Positions 15,721-25,060 of a stretch of DNA of 64,000 bases are shown piece after piece. Each line of letters begins with the position of its first letter. The first letter of the stretch is position 1. This stretch comes from JBCBSK01 sp965250105. Lineage in GTDB: Bacteria > Pseudomonadota > Alphaproteobacteria > Rhizobiales > Tepidamorphaceae. The notes under the pieces were generated by a model that saw only the letters and a list, made by a program, of their open reading frames with translations, was not told the origin of the DNA and ran no database searches. A program made the position numbers and the translations under genes. The stretch spans positions 2,604,001 through 2,668,000 of the forward strand of contig OZ252290.1 in assembly GCA_965250105.1 (NCBI GenBank), in the 5' to 3' direction.

Positions 15721-17409
15721 GTGAAGCACGCCGCTCACCTTTCGCAACCGTCCCAGCCGCTAGCGCCTCAGTCGCAAGCGACTAGGTCGCAACCGTCCCA
15801 TCCGAGACGGGCCGAAACGGCTCCGTTGGTGACGCCCCGTGCGGGCGTACGGTCGCGGGGGGCGACCAGATACTTGCTCGCCACGTCGGCGCTCGCATTG
15901 ATCCTGATGGCGCCAAACAACGCGGTTGCGGACGATTTCAGCGGTTTCGAACCGTTCCCCATGAGTACAGACATCAGTGATTGGGAGGTCGACCGCCGGG
16001 CTCCTGCGGTGTTTGAACGGCTTGATACATTCGAGGGGCGCAGCAACGTGCTCCTTCTGGGGATCGAACCACCGCAATCACCGAACAGCTTCGAGCGCTT
16101 CGAAGGCTATAAGCAAAGGACGCAAGTGCCGGCCGGCAACTCGTTCCTGCGCGGTGATATCTGGATTCAGGACGGCTGGCAGTCCGGCGACGACACGGAC
16201 TATGTCCGGACCGGTATGTGGGGCGACGCCATGCCCGAGGATCTGGTTGCTCAGGGCCAATACGTCAACGACGCTGCCGTCTTCCCGATCGTCCAGTTCA
16301 CGAACCGCGATGGCGTGGGCCGGTTGGAGGTCTGGGATACCACCGACGGAGGTTTCGTCGATCTGCCCGAGACCGCAGATATGATCAACTATGACGGCTG
16401 GAACACGATCGATATGCGGCTACTGCCTGATCAAGGCATCGTGCAATATCTGTTCAACGGCCAGGTGATCTACACATGGCGACCGGAGTCGCTCGATCCA
16501 TCATTGGGAGACCCGAACCAGTTCTTCCAGATGTATCTGCAAGGGGTGAACAACGATGTCACCTCGTTCAACACCTATTGGTCGCGATTGCTTTCCGGCC
16601 TTCTGATCGCAGCCGGTGAAGATGTTGGCGACACGCCTGGCGACGTCGTCATCGATCCGAACGACGAGAACGCCAGAAATGTCTTCGTGATCGACGGTGC
16701 GCGCATCGGCGGCACCATTCTTTCGCAAGGTGGCGACATTGTCCCGGTGATTGAGTTCGAAGGCAGTGTCGAGATCGTCGGAAACTTGATCAGCCAGTCA
16801 ACGGAGGTGCAGTTCGCCACCAATGACGACGCCAACGCCGTGATCGGTGGCAACGTAATTCTGGAAGACGGGTCGACCGTGTTCGGCGGCACCCTCTCGT
16901 CGCCGATCCGCGTCAACGGCAATGTGATGGTCGACGGTTCGTCACTCTTTGGCGGCAATTGGAGCATCGGCGGAAACCTCGACGTGGACGGATTGATCGG
17001 TCCGGGCAACTCGATCGGGGTAGTGACGGTGGCCGGCGATGTGGCTTTCAATGCGGGCTCGACCCTGCAGGCCGAAGTCTCGCTGGATGGGCCGAGTGAC
17101 CTTGTGACGGCGGGTGGCGCAGCGACGATCTCCAGTGATGGAACGGTGCTGGATGTGACCATCCTGCCGGGGGGGCTGCCGACCTCGGCAGCGGTCTATA
17201 CGGTGCTGCGGGCCGATGGTGGGGTGACGGGCCGGTTCGCCACGGTGGTGACCAAGGATAATCTGCCAGACCTTGATCTTGTGGCGCGTTACACATCGAC
17301 GGAAGTGCAGCTTGTCTTCGAAGGCGCGACGGGTGGTCCGCTGTCGCCGAAACAGATCCATCCCTCCGCCCTCGGGGCGGGCATGCAGGGGGGGGGTCCT
17401 GTTCGGTGA
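15721..17409 (+). CDS. Autotransporter passenger domain (frame ends at a poly-G tract)
   Basis: The start was set at GTG after a GGGGG stretch. The N-terminus is a long basic leader (about 75 residues, with repeated SQPS/SQP units) ending in a hydrophobic segment and cleavage near NNAVA-DD. The first ~230 mature residues look like a lectin/laminin-G-type beta domain. They are followed by beta-helix-type repeats with GGNVILEDGSTVFGG and a GPGNSIG motif typical of autotransporter passenger repeats. The frame runs into nine G at 17388-17396 and stops at once (TGA 17407-17409), giving 562 residues with no beta-barrel. The barrel follows in the next frame; losing one G would join the two into a protein of about 902 residues. 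Confidence 0.85.
   Translation: MKHAAHLSQPSQPLAPQSQATRSQPSHPRRAETAPLVTPRAGVRSRGATRYLLATSALALILMAPNNAVADDFSGFEPFPMSTDISDWEVDRRAPAVFERLDTFEGRSNVLLLGIEPPQSPNSFERFEGYKQRTQVPAGNSFLRGDIWIQDGWQSGDDTDYVRTGMWGDAMPEDLVAQGQYVNDAAVFPIVQFTNRDGVGRLEVWDTTDGGFVDLPETADMINYDGWNTIDMRLLPDQGIVQYLFNGQVIYTWRPESLDPSLGDPNQFFQMYLQGVNNDVTSFNTYWSRLLSGLLIAAGEDVGDTPGDVVIDPNDENARNVFVIDGARIGGTILSQGGDIVPVIEFEGSVEIVGNLISQSTEVQFATNDDANAVIGGNVILEDGSTVFGGTLSSPIRVNGNVMVDGSSLFGGNWSIGGNLDVDGLIGPGNSIGVVTVAGDVAFNAGSTLQAEVSLDGPSDLVTAGGAATISSDGTVLDVTILPGGLPTSAAVYTVLRADGGVTGRFATVVTKDNLPDLDLVARYTSTEVQLVFEGATGGPLSPKQIHPSALGAGMQGGGPVR
17388..17396 (+). repeat. Homopolymer of nine G inside the autotransporter gene
   Basis: Nine consecutive G between the passenger and beta-barrel parts. 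With nine, translation stops within five codons of the tract; with eight (or eleven), the frame continues as GGVLFGDTLRRRGG into the barrel. Such tracts are classic slipped-strand phase-variation switches, but they are also common sites of assembly error. Confidence 0.8.
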
Positions 17410-18430
17410 CACACTGCGGCGTCGTGGCGGGCTGGTCGTGGGACAGGCCGGTGGAACGACGGCCTCACTGCTCGGCTTCGTCGAGCAATCCAAGCCGGAG
17501 AGCCGGACGTTACCCTCTCATGTCTTGGCGGCCGACATGCCGTCACCTGTGGTGCCGGTCGAGCCGTTCGCGCCGCCGCGTGACAATTGGGCCGTCTGGG
17601 GCGCCGTGCTCGGACAGGATCTCTCGGTGGATTCCGATGGCGCGACACCGGGCTGGGACGCGCAGACCGGTGGCTTCGCCTTCGGCTTCGAGCGTCACTT
17701 CGAGGGCTTGGCCTTCCCGACATTGGCCGGTCTGGCGGTCGGCTATTCCCGCAGTTCCATCGACAGCGGGGCATCGGATGCCGATATCGACGCCTTCCAT
17801 ATCGGCGCCTATGCGGCGACACGGGCCGGCGCCCTGACTTTGTCCGGCGCCCTCGCCTATGCCTGGCAGGACTATGATTTTGAGCGTGTCATTCCATTCG
17901 CGGGCACGCGGGTGACGGCTGATGGCGAGACCGATGGTCAGACCTTCGTGGCGTCCGCCGAAGCCTTCTATGATGTGTCGCATCATCTGGCCCCGGATAC
18001 GGGTTTCCGTTTCGGTCCCTCGGCCACCATCGACGCGGTCTATGGCGAGCAGGACGGCTTCACCGAAACAGGGGGCGGTATCCTCAACCTGACGGTCGGC
18101 GACACCGATGCCGATCAGGTGGTCACCGGCCTCGGCGTCGCCTTCGGCATCGATCATGCCATTGGCACGACGCTGGTCTCGCTCGATGGTCGTGTCGCCT
18201 GGGAGCATGTCTTCGGCGATCGCTCGATCACCACGAGTTCGGCGATCCCCGTGGCCAATGCGACCTTCGCGTCGAACTCGGCATTGATCTCGCGTGACCG
18301 CTTCGCGGTCGGCGTCGGTGCCGCGCTTGGCTTCACCGAGACCATCTCGATGGAACTGCGTTATGACGGCGCCTTCGCGGACTCGGGCAACGACCATCAG
18401 GGCAGTGCCAGCCTGACCGTCAGGTTCTGA
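17390..18430 (+). CDS. Autotransporter beta-barrel domain (out of frame with the passenger)
   Basis: About 346 residues forming a linker (VLFGDTLRRRGGLVVGQ) and a C-terminal autotransporter beta-barrel: NWAVWGAVLG, GFAFGFERHFEG, AGLAVGYSRSS, many alternating strands, and a terminal SLTVRF ending in Phe as outer-membrane barrels do. It has no start codon or ribosome site of its own at the right place, so it should be read as the second half of the gene beginning at 15721. In the sequenced state it would not be made. Confidence 0.85.
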   Translation, partial: GGVLFGDTLRRRGGLVVGQAGGTTASLLGFVEQSKPESRTLPSHVLAADMPSPVVPVEPFAPPRDNWAVWGAVLGQDLSVDSDGATPGWDAQTGGFAFGFERHFEGLAFPTLAGLAVGYSRSSIDSGASDADIDAFHIGAYAATRAGALTLSGALAYAWQDYDFERVIPFAGTRVTADGETDGQTFVASAEAFYDVSHHLAPDTGFRFGPSATIDAVYGEQDGFTETGGGILNLTVGDTDADQVVTGLGVAFGIDHAIGTTLVSLDGRVAWEHVFGDRSITTSSAIPVANATFASNSALISRDRFAVGVGAALGFTETISMELRYDGAFADSGNDHQGSASLTVRF

Positions 18431-18437
18431 CGCGAAA

Positions 18438-18462
18438 GGGGCGGGCAATACGCGCCCGCCCC
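18438..18462 (+). terminator. GC-rich hairpin after the autotransporter
   Basis: GGGGCGGGC, 7-nt loop, GCCCGCCCC: a perfect 9-bp stem 8 bp after the barrel stop codon. There is no T-run, but position and strength suit a transcript end between convergent genes. Confidence 0.6.
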
Positions 18463-18534
18463 AAGCCGGTCCGATCCGCCCGAGATGTCATCGTGATGTG
18501 GCGGCCCTCTAACGGAACATCAGCGGCACGGTGC

Positions 18535-19680
18535 TCACCGCAAACCGCGCAGCAGGTCCCGCGACGGATTGCCGGTCACCGGCAGGCCGCGGCGTCGCTG
18601 ATAGGCGCTGATCGCGGCTCTCGTATTCGGCCCGATCACGCCGTCGACGCCGTCGGTGTCGAAGCCCAAGGCCGTCAGCCGCTCCTGGATTTCCTTGCGG
18701 TCGGCCTTGGTCAGCCCGTTGGCATCGGGTGGAAAGCTCGCGCGCAGCGGTCCGCCGCCGGCGATCCGGTCGGCCAGGTGGCCGACGCCGATCGCATAGG
18801 CGTCCGAATTGTTGTAGCGCTTGATGACGTCGAAATTCTCGGTCACCGAAAAGCGCGGGCCGCCGGCCTGCGGCTGGATGATGCGCCCCGCCGGCGCACC
18901 CTGGTCCGCTTCACCGCCCCAGCGAACACCGCGTTGCCAGCCATTGCGCTGGAGATAGGCGGCGGCTGACGCGAGCGCGTCGCTCGGATCGTTCGACCAG
19001 ATGTCGCGGCGGCCGTCGCCGGTGAAATCCACCGCATAGGCTTCATACGAGGTCGGGATGAACTGGGTATGCCCCATCGCCCCGGCCCAGCTGCCGGTCA
19101 TGCGGTCCGCCGGAATGTCGCCGTTCTGCACGATCCTCAGCGCTGCCATCAGCTGGCGTTCGAAGAAGCGGCCGCGGCGGCCGTCATAGGCCAGCGTCGA
19201 TGTCGACGAGATGACCGGGATATTGCCGCGTCGGGCGCCATAGGAACTTTCGAGCCCCCAGATCGCGGTGATGATCTCGGCATCGACGCCATAGCGGTCC
19301 TCGAGCGTTTCGAGCACCGCGCGATGCTGGCGATAGGCCGCGCGCCCGTTGCGCACCCGCTCCTCGGACGCGGCGATGGCCAGATAGTCTTCCAGCGTGC
19401 GGGTGAATTCCGTCTGGTTCCGGTCGCGCGTCACGACGCCGGGCAGAAAGCCCGTATTGCGGAAGCTCGCTTCGAGAACCTCTTCCGAAATGCCCTGGCG
19501 GCTGGCGCGGGCGCGGAAGCTGGTCACCCAGGCGTCATAGCCGGTATTGCGCGCCGGGCGCAGATCGTCCGGCAGCGGACCGTCGGCGAAGGCATAGGCA
19601 TCGAGAAAATCGCCGCTGGCACACCCCGACAGCGCCACGGCAACAAGGCCAAGTCCAACCGCGCGACGTGTCAAAGCCAT
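18535..19680 (-). CDS. Lytic murein transglycosylase, MltB family lipoprotein
   Basis: A 381-residue lipoprotein (lipobox LSGC at residues 18-21). The MltB/SLT_2 catalytic domain runs from about residue 45 to 300, with the catalytic Glu in IWGLESSYGARRG and the conserved SWAGAMGHTQFIPTSY. A C-terminal peptidoglycan-binding domain (KEIQERLTALGFDTDGVDGV then RAAISAYQRRRGLP) follows. It cleaves glycan strands to 1,6-anhydro ends from the periplasmic face of the outer membrane. It stands alone, convergent with the autotransporter. A related transglycosylase without a lipobox is encoded at 60507. Confidence 0.92.
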   Translation of the reverse strand: MALTRRAVGLGLVAVALSGCASGDFLDAYAFADGPLPDDLRPARNTGYDAWVTSFRARASRQGISEEVLEASFRNTGFLPGVVTRDRNQTEFTRTLEDYLAIAASEERVRNGRAAYRQHRAVLETLEDRYGVDAEIITAIWGLESSYGARRGNIPVISSTSTLAYDGRRGRFFERQLMAALRIVQNGDIPADRMTGSWAGAMGHTQFIPTSYEAYAVDFTGDGRRDIWSNDPSDALASAAAYLQRNGWQRGVRWGGEADQGAPAGRIIQPQAGGPRFSVTENFDVIKRYNNSDAYAIGVGHLADRIAGGGPLRASFPPDANGLTKADRKEIQERLTALGFDTDGVDGVIGPNTRAAISAYQRRRGLPVTGNPSRDLLRGLR

Positions 19681-19894
19681 GATATGTCCTGCACTTTTGT
19701 TGGATGGCCCGGGGAATTCACGATCAAGCGCGTTGCATCGCTCGGCGTCAGATTACGCGAACATGCTTAACCAGAATATACCAAGGCTTTGTAACGTCCG
19801 ACCCTGATCCGATCTCCCTTTTTCGCGAACGGATCTGGCGCGCGCCTTGCAAAGGCGCGCCATGGCTTTCGGGGTGCACCGGACGTCCGGCGGA

Positions 19895-20527
19895 TCAGTC
19901 GCGCAGGTCCAGTATCGTCCGGATGATCAGGAGGTGATGCTTCTTGACGCTGTCGACGTCATAGCGCTTTTCCAGATCCGGAAAACTGGCGAACATCGCC
20001 CGGCACAGCGTCAGATTGACCGGGATGCCGAAGATCAGGTGATCGAGCGCTTCGAGATCGAACCGCTTGAAGGCGCCGGCCGCCATGCCGCCCTCGACGA
20101 ACCGCATGAAGATCTCGTGCATCTCCTCGATGAACTCGTCGTTGAACCGGCGCGCGATTTCGGGGATGCGGCCGGTGGTCTCGGCGATAACGGGCGACAT
20201 GCGCCCCGCCGTCGAATGCACCACGCCGCGATAAACGCCGTCGATCATGTCGTCGAGGCGGTCGGCATAGGGCCGGTCATGCTGTTCGGCGACCGCGCGC
20301 ATATGCTCGACATTTTCCGCGTAACCGTTCTGGAAACAGGCGAACAGCACCGCTTCCTTGCTCTCGAAATGGTGATAGAGGCTGGCTTTCTGCATGCCAC
20401 AAGCCTTCGCCAGCGCGCTCATCGAGGTGCCGGCATAGCCGAGTTCCATGAATAGCGCCGTCGCCGTGTCGACGATCCTGTCCTGGGTCGACGGGGTCTG
20501 CGCGCCGCGCTGTCTATTTTGTCGCAT
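19895..20527 (-). CDS. TetR/AcrR-family repressor
   Basis: A 210-residue regulator with the N-terminal HTH RIVDTATALFMELGYAGTSM then ALAKACGMQKASLYHHFESKE (about residues 17-57) and a helical ligand domain. The start was placed at the ATG giving MRQNRQRG; the longer frame upstream overlaps the divergent efflux gene. It is divergent from an RND efflux pair, with a perfect palindrome between them, so it probably represses the pump and itself. Confidence 0.9.
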   Translation of the reverse strand: MRQNRQRGAQTPSTQDRIVDTATALFMELGYAGTSMSALAKACGMQKASLYHHFESKEAVLFACFQNGYAENVEHMRAVAEQHDRPYADRLDDMIDGVYRGVVHSTAGRMSPVIAETTGRIPEIARRFNDEFIEEMHEIFMRFVEGGMAAGAFKRFDLEALDHLIFGIPVNLTLCRAMFASFPDLEKRYDVDSVKKHHLLIIRTILDLRD

Positions 20528-20564
20528 GGGCCTTGCCACGGGTTTCCCCTTATGTATAAACCTA

Positions 20565-20576
20565 CCGACCGGTCGG
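20565..20576. promoter_or_regulatory. Probable TetR operator upstream of the efflux operon
   Basis: CCGACCGGTCGG, a perfect 12-bp palindrome preceded by ATAAACCTA, in the 91-bp gap between the TetR gene and the efflux adaptor gene. This ACCGACCGGTCGG type is a common TetR-family site. Confidence 0.65.
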
Positions 20577-20618
20577 AAGTCAACAGATGTCGCGACCGCA
20601 GGACAGGAGCAGGTGACC

Positions 20619-21881
20619 GTGCAGTCCGAACGATCCTTGACCTCGATGATTTTTGGCGCAGCCGGTCTCCTGCTGGCAAGCCTGCCCGTTCCCGCGATGG
20701 CACAGGCGCAGCCGGCGGAGACCGCCGAAGCCGCGGCCGTCGCCGCCTCGGCCGACGATTCTGGCGACGACAATGCCGCCGGCGACCCGGATCTCTGGCG
20801 GCGGATCGTGACGGCGCTCGGTTTCGGCCCGGGCGCTGAGACGCAGCCGGCGGATCAGACACGGACCGTCGCGACGCCCGAGCCGGCGGCCGATGCGGCA
20901 CCGCCCGTCCGCGCCGTCGACCTGCTGCGCCCCGCTGATCGTCGGGAGAGCCTGCAGCGCAGCTTCTTCGGCCGTGTCGTGGCGCGGGAAACGGCGGATC
21001 TCGCTTTTCCATTGTCCGGCACGCTGACCCGGTTTCCCGTCGAGGAAGGGGTGGTCGTGCCGCAGGGCGCTGTTCTCGCCGCGCTCGATCTCGACCCCTT
21101 CGAACGCGCGGTGGAGCGCGCCGAAATCCAGCTCGAACAGGCCGAACGGAACTATGCCCGCGCGGTCGCGCTGAAGGAGCGCAATGTCGGTTCGCTGAGC
21201 CGGGCGGAGGACGCCGAGACCGCGCGCGATCTCGCCGATGTCGCGCTGCGCGAGGCGCGCGACGCGCTCGAGGATGCCACCATGCGCGCGCCCTATCGCG
21301 CGCTCATCGCCGAACGGCTGACCGCCAACCATGTCATCGTCGCGCCCGGCACGCCGATCGTGCGGGTGCATGACATTTCCCAGATGCGCGTCGAGATCGA
21401 CATCCCCGAGCGGCTGGTGCAGCGCGTGCCCGACATCAATCAGGTGAGCTTCACCGCCAGCCTACCCGGTCGCGACGATCCGGTTCCCCTCAGGCTGGTC
21501 GAGTTCCAGGCCGAGACCGAGGCCGTCGGCCAGAGCTATCGCTTCAGCCTGGCGCTGCCGGCCATCTCGGCGCGGACGCTGTTGCCGGGCAATTCGCTGA
21601 CGGTGACCGGCCGGCTGCCCGAGGAGGCGACCGACCTGATCGTGCCGGCCAGCGCGATCGCCGCCGACGAGACGCGCACGCCCTATGTCATGGTGTTCGA
21701 ACCGGCCGGCGCCGACGAGGGCAGGGTGCATGCCCTGCCGGTCGAGGTATCGAGCGCGGACGGCACGCATTTCGCGGTGAGCGGGCTGTCGCCCGAGGCC
21801 GAGATCGTCGCCGTCGGCGCGCATCTGTTGCGCGACGGCCAGAAGGTCCGGCGCTATACCGGCCTCAAGATGTCGGAGTAG
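20619..21881 (+). CDS. RND efflux periplasmic adaptor (membrane fusion protein)
   Basis: About 420 residues, starting at GTG with AGGAG at 9 nt (a GTG six bases earlier is the alternative). It has a signal peptide ending near PAMAQAQ, an acidic low-complexity stretch, then the HlyD-type core. The lipoyl halves are GRVVARETADLAFPLSGTL and RAPYRALIAERLTANHVIV, flanking an alpha-helical hairpin (ERAEIQLEQAERNYARAVAL). It links the inner-membrane pump encoded next to an outer-membrane channel. No TolC-type gene is in the window, so the channel is supplied elsewhere. Confidence 0.92.
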   Translation: MQSERSLTSMIFGAAGLLLASLPVPAMAQAQPAETAEAAAVAASADDSGDDNAAGDPDLWRRIVTALGFGPGAETQPADQTRTVATPEPAADAAPPVRAVDLLRPADRRESLQRSFFGRVVARETADLAFPLSGTLTRFPVEEGVVVPQGAVLAALDLDPFERAVERAEIQLEQAERNYARAVALKERNVGSLSRAEDAETARDLADVALREARDALEDATMRAPYRALIAERLTANHVIVAPGTPIVRVHDISQMRVEIDIPERLVQRVPDINQVSFTASLPGRDDPVPLRLVEFQAETEAVGQSYRFSLALPAISARTLLPGNSLTVTGRLPEEATDLIVPASAIAADETRTPYVMVFEPAGADEGRVHALPVEVSSADGTHFAVSGLSPEAEIVAVGAHLLRDGQKVRRYTGLKMSE

Positions 21882-21886
21882 GCCCG

Positions 21887-24800
21887 TTGCAGATCGCGCG
21901 CTTCGCCATCGAAAAGCCGCTCTATACCTGGCTTCTCATCCTGTTCTGCGTGTTCGGCGGCACGGCTGGCTACATATCCGTCGGCAAGCTCGAAGACCCG
22001 GTCTTCACGCTCAAATCAGCGCTCATCATCACGCCCTATCCGGGCGCGTCGGCGAGCGAGGTGGCGCTCGAAGTCTCCGAAGTGCTCGAAGCCGAGATCC
22101 AGCAGATGGGCGAGGTCGACACCATCACCTCGCGCAACACGCCCGGCGTGTCGGTCATCGAAGTGGAGATGAAGGACATCTATGACGGAGGCGACCTGCC
22201 GCAGATCTGGGACGATCTGCGCGACCGGGTCGACAATGCGCGCAGCGACCTGCCGCCGGGGGTCCTGACGCCGTCCATCAATGACAGTTTCGGCGATGTC
22301 TTCGGCGTCCTCTATGCCGTCAAGGCGCCGGGCTTTTCGGATGCGGAACTGTGGGAGATCGCCACCTATCTGCGGCGCGAGGTGCTGACCGTGCCGGGGG
22401 TGTCCAATGTCGAGGTGATGGGGCTGCCGGAAGAGGCGATCTTCGTCGAACCGTCGACCCTGTCGCTGGTCAATCTCGGCGTCGACCCCTCCGACGTGTT
22501 CGCCGCCGTGTCGACGGCCAACGAACTGAACCAGACCGGCGAGACATCGCAGAACGGCCGCCGCATCGAGATCGACGCGCCCAAGCCCGACGAAAGCGTC
22601 GCGGCCATCGCCTCGCTCAGCCTCGGCGTCGAGGGCGAGGTGCTCAATCTCATCGACTTCGCCGACGTCTATCGCGCCCGCGTCGACCAACCCTCGCAGA
22701 TGATCCGCCACAACGGCACCGAAGCCTTCACCCTCGCCATCGCCGGCCTCACCAGCGAGAACATCGTCACCGTCGGCGCGCGCATCGAGGACAAGCTCGG
22801 CCAGCTCGACGCCGTGCTGCCGCTCGGCGTCGAGCTGGTGCCGGTCTACGAACAGCACCGCGTGGTCAACGAGGCCAATGCGGAATTCCTGCGCTCGCTG
22901 ATCATGTCGGTCAGCATCGTGATCGGCGTCCTGGCGCTGTTCATGGGCTGGCGGGCGGCGCTCGTCGTCGGCCTGTCGCTGCTGCTGACGGTCAGCTTCA
23001 CCTTCTTCTTCATGTCGGTGCTCGACATCAAGGTCGAACGCATCAGTCTCGGCGCGCTGATCATCGCCATGGGCATGCTCGTCGACAATGCCATCGTCGT
23101 CGCGGAGGGCATGCAGGTCGAGATGCGCAAGGGGCGCAAGGCGACCGATGCGGCGGCCGAAGTCGCGCGCAAGACGCAAATCCCACTGCTCGGCGCGACG
23201 GTCATCGGCATCATGGCCTTCGCCGGCATCGGCCTCAGCCCGGACAGTTCCGGCGAGTTCCTGTTCTCCCTGTTCGCCGTGATCGGCATCTCGCTGATGC
23301 TGAGCTGGCTGCTCGCGGTCACGGTGACGCCGCTCCTGGCCAGCTATGTGTTCAAGGTCGGCGGTCTGGCCGAGGGCCGCGATCCTTACGACACCTTCTT
23401 CTTCCGCGCCTATGGCCGGCTGGTGCGCGGCGCGCTCAGGGTCCGCTGGCTGGTGATCATCGGGCTGTTCGGCGGCACGGTGGCCTGTATCGCGGCCTTC
23501 ACCAATGTTACCCAGCAGTTCTTCCCGCCGGCCAACACGCCGCTGTTCTATCTGAACTATCAGGCCGCGCAGGGAACCTCGATCCACGAAACCGCGGACG
23601 ACCTCGCCGTGATCGAGGCCTGGCTCGCCGAGCGCGACCACGTCGTCGCCATCACCACGACCGTCGGCGGGCCGTTCAGCCGCTATATCCTGACCTATAC
23701 GCCGCCCGAACCCGAACCCGCCTTCGGCCAGATCATTGTCCGCGCCGAGAGCTTCGCGGCGATCCCCGCCCTGCGCGCCGATCTCGACGCCTTCGCCTTC
23801 GAAACGCTGCCCTGGGCCGAGATCCGCAGCGAGCAGATCATCTATGGCCCGCCGGTCGGCGCCGATGTCGAGGTGCGCTTTTCGGGACCCGATCCGAATA
23901 TCCTGCGCCAACTGGCCGACCAGGCGCAGCTCGTCTTCGAGACCGAAACAGAGCTGCTGCTGACCGAACGCGTCGACTGGCGCGAGCGGGAGCTGGCCGT
24001 CCAGCCGGTCTTCTCGACCGACCGCGCCCAGGCGATCGGCATCGGCCGGCAGGACGTGGCGCAGGCGATCGCGCTGGCAACCGACGGGGTGCGCGCCGGC
24101 GTGTTCCGCGAACGCGAGCGGCTGATCCCGATCATCGTGCGCACGCCGCGCCAGGAGCAGAGCACGGACGGGGTGATCCTCGACCAGCCGGTGTATTCGC
24201 GCGCCAGCGAGGCCTTCATCCCGATCGACCAGGTAATCGACGGCTTCGACATCGAGGTGCGCGACACGCTGATCGAACGGCGCAACCGGGTGCCGACCAT
24301 CAGCGTCCAGGGCTTCACTCCGCCGGGCATCATGCCGCCGACGGTCTTCACCGAAATCCGTCCGCTGATCGAGGCGATCGAACTGCCGCCCGGCTATGCC
24401 ATGGAATGGGGCGGCGAGCATGAGAGCGCCACCACCGCGCAGCAGAGCCTGGCGCGCCAGATGCCGCTCGCCTTTGGCACCATGCTACTGATCACGATCC
24501 TGGTCTTCGGCAAGCTGCGCCAGACGGCGGTGATCTGGACAATCGTGCCGATGGCGGTGAACGGGGTGGCGCTCGGCCTATTGTTCACCGGCCTGCCGTT
24601 CAGCTTCACCGCCTTGCTCGGCCTGTTGTCGCTGTCGGGCATGCTGATCAAGAACGGCATCGTGCTCGTCGAGGAGATCGATATCCAGAAGGACGAGGCC
24701 GGGCTTCTGCAAAGCGACGCGGTCGTCACCGCCTCGGTCAGCCGCCTGAGGCCCGTCGTGCTGGCCGCCGTCACGACCATTCTCGGCATGGTGCCGCTTC

Positions 24801-25057
24801 TGCCCGACCCGTTCTTCGCCTCGATGGCGGTGTCGATCATGGCGGGTCTCGGCTTCGCCTCGCTCCTGACGCTGATCGGCGTGCCGGTCCTCTATCACAC
24901 CTATCTTCGCAAGGAGCGCCGCGCGGAAAATGCCATCCGCAAGGCGCGGAAGGCCGAGGCCGATGCGGTGCAGAGCACTGTCCCGCGTCTGCCGGCGCCG
25001 GCTAATGATCAGCCCGCGCGGCCCGGTCTCGGCCACGGCACCGCCGCGAGTATCTGA
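21887..25057 (+). CDS. RND-family efflux pump, inner-membrane transporter (AcrB-like)
   Basis: 1056 residues, starting at TTG 6 bp after the adaptor stop (GGAG at about 8 nt). The layout is that of an HAE-type RND pump: TM1 followed by a porter domain, a central block of helices with LGALIIAMGMLVDNAIVVAEG (about residues 385-405), a second porter half and a terminal block of helices (LLGLLSLSGMLIKNGIVLVEE). Where AcrB has two adjacent Asp in TM4, this protein has Asp-Asn. Substrates cannot be told from the sequence. The C-terminal 40 residues are a charged tail. It is regulated with the adaptor by the divergent TetR. Confidence 0.93.
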   Translation: MQIARFAIEKPLYTWLLILFCVFGGTAGYISVGKLEDPVFTLKSALIITPYPGASASEVALEVSEVLEAEIQQMGEVDTITSRNTPGVSVIEVEMKDIYDGGDLPQIWDDLRDRVDNARSDLPPGVLTPSINDSFGDVFGVLYAVKAPGFSDAELWEIATYLRREVLTVPGVSNVEVMGLPEEAIFVEPSTLSLVNLGVDPSDVFAAVSTANELNQTGETSQNGRRIEIDAPKPDESVAAIASLSLGVEGEVLNLIDFADVYRARVDQPSQMIRHNGTEAFTLAIAGLTSENIVTVGARIEDKLGQLDAVLPLGVELVPVYEQHRVVNEANAEFLRSLIMSVSIVIGVLALFMGWRAALVVGLSLLLTVSFTFFFMSVLDIKVERISLGALIIAMGMLVDNAIVVAEGMQVEMRKGRKATDAAAEVARKTQIPLLGATVIGIMAFAGIGLSPDSSGEFLFSLFAVIGISLMLSWLLAVTVTPLLASYVFKVGGLAEGRDPYDTFFFRAYGRLVRGALRVRWLVIIGLFGGTVACIAAFTNVTQQFFPPANTPLFYLNYQAAQGTSIHETADDLAVIEAWLAERDHVVAITTTVGGPFSRYILTYTPPEPEPAFGQIIVRAESFAAIPALRADLDAFAFETLPWAEIRSEQIIYGPPVGADVEVRFSGPDPNILRQLADQAQLVFETETELLLTERVDWRERELAVQPVFSTDRAQAIGIGRQDVAQAIALATDGVRAGVFRERERLIPIIVRTPRQEQSTDGVILDQPVYSRASEAFIPIDQVIDGFDIEVRDTLIERRNRVPTISVQGFTPPGIMPPTVFTEIRPLIEAIELPPGYAMEWGGEHESATTAQQSLARQMPLAFGTMLLITILVFGKLRQTAVIWTIVPMAVNGVALGLLFTGLPFSFTALLGLLSLSGMLIKNGIVLVEEIDIQKDEAGLLQSDAVVTASVSRLRPVVLAAVTTILGMVPLLPDPFFASMAVSIMAGLGFASLLTLIGVPVLYHTYLRKERRAENAIRKARKAEADAVQSTVPRLPAPANDQPARPGLGHGTAASI

Positions 25058-25060
25058 AGC

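Noticed and set aside
22016..24421. 801-codon minus-strand frame and 690-codon plus-strand frame inside the RND gene
   Set aside because: Composition is repetitive Arg/Gly/Asp-rich, typical of non-coding frames in GC-rich DNA; the RND protein reads cleanly through the region.
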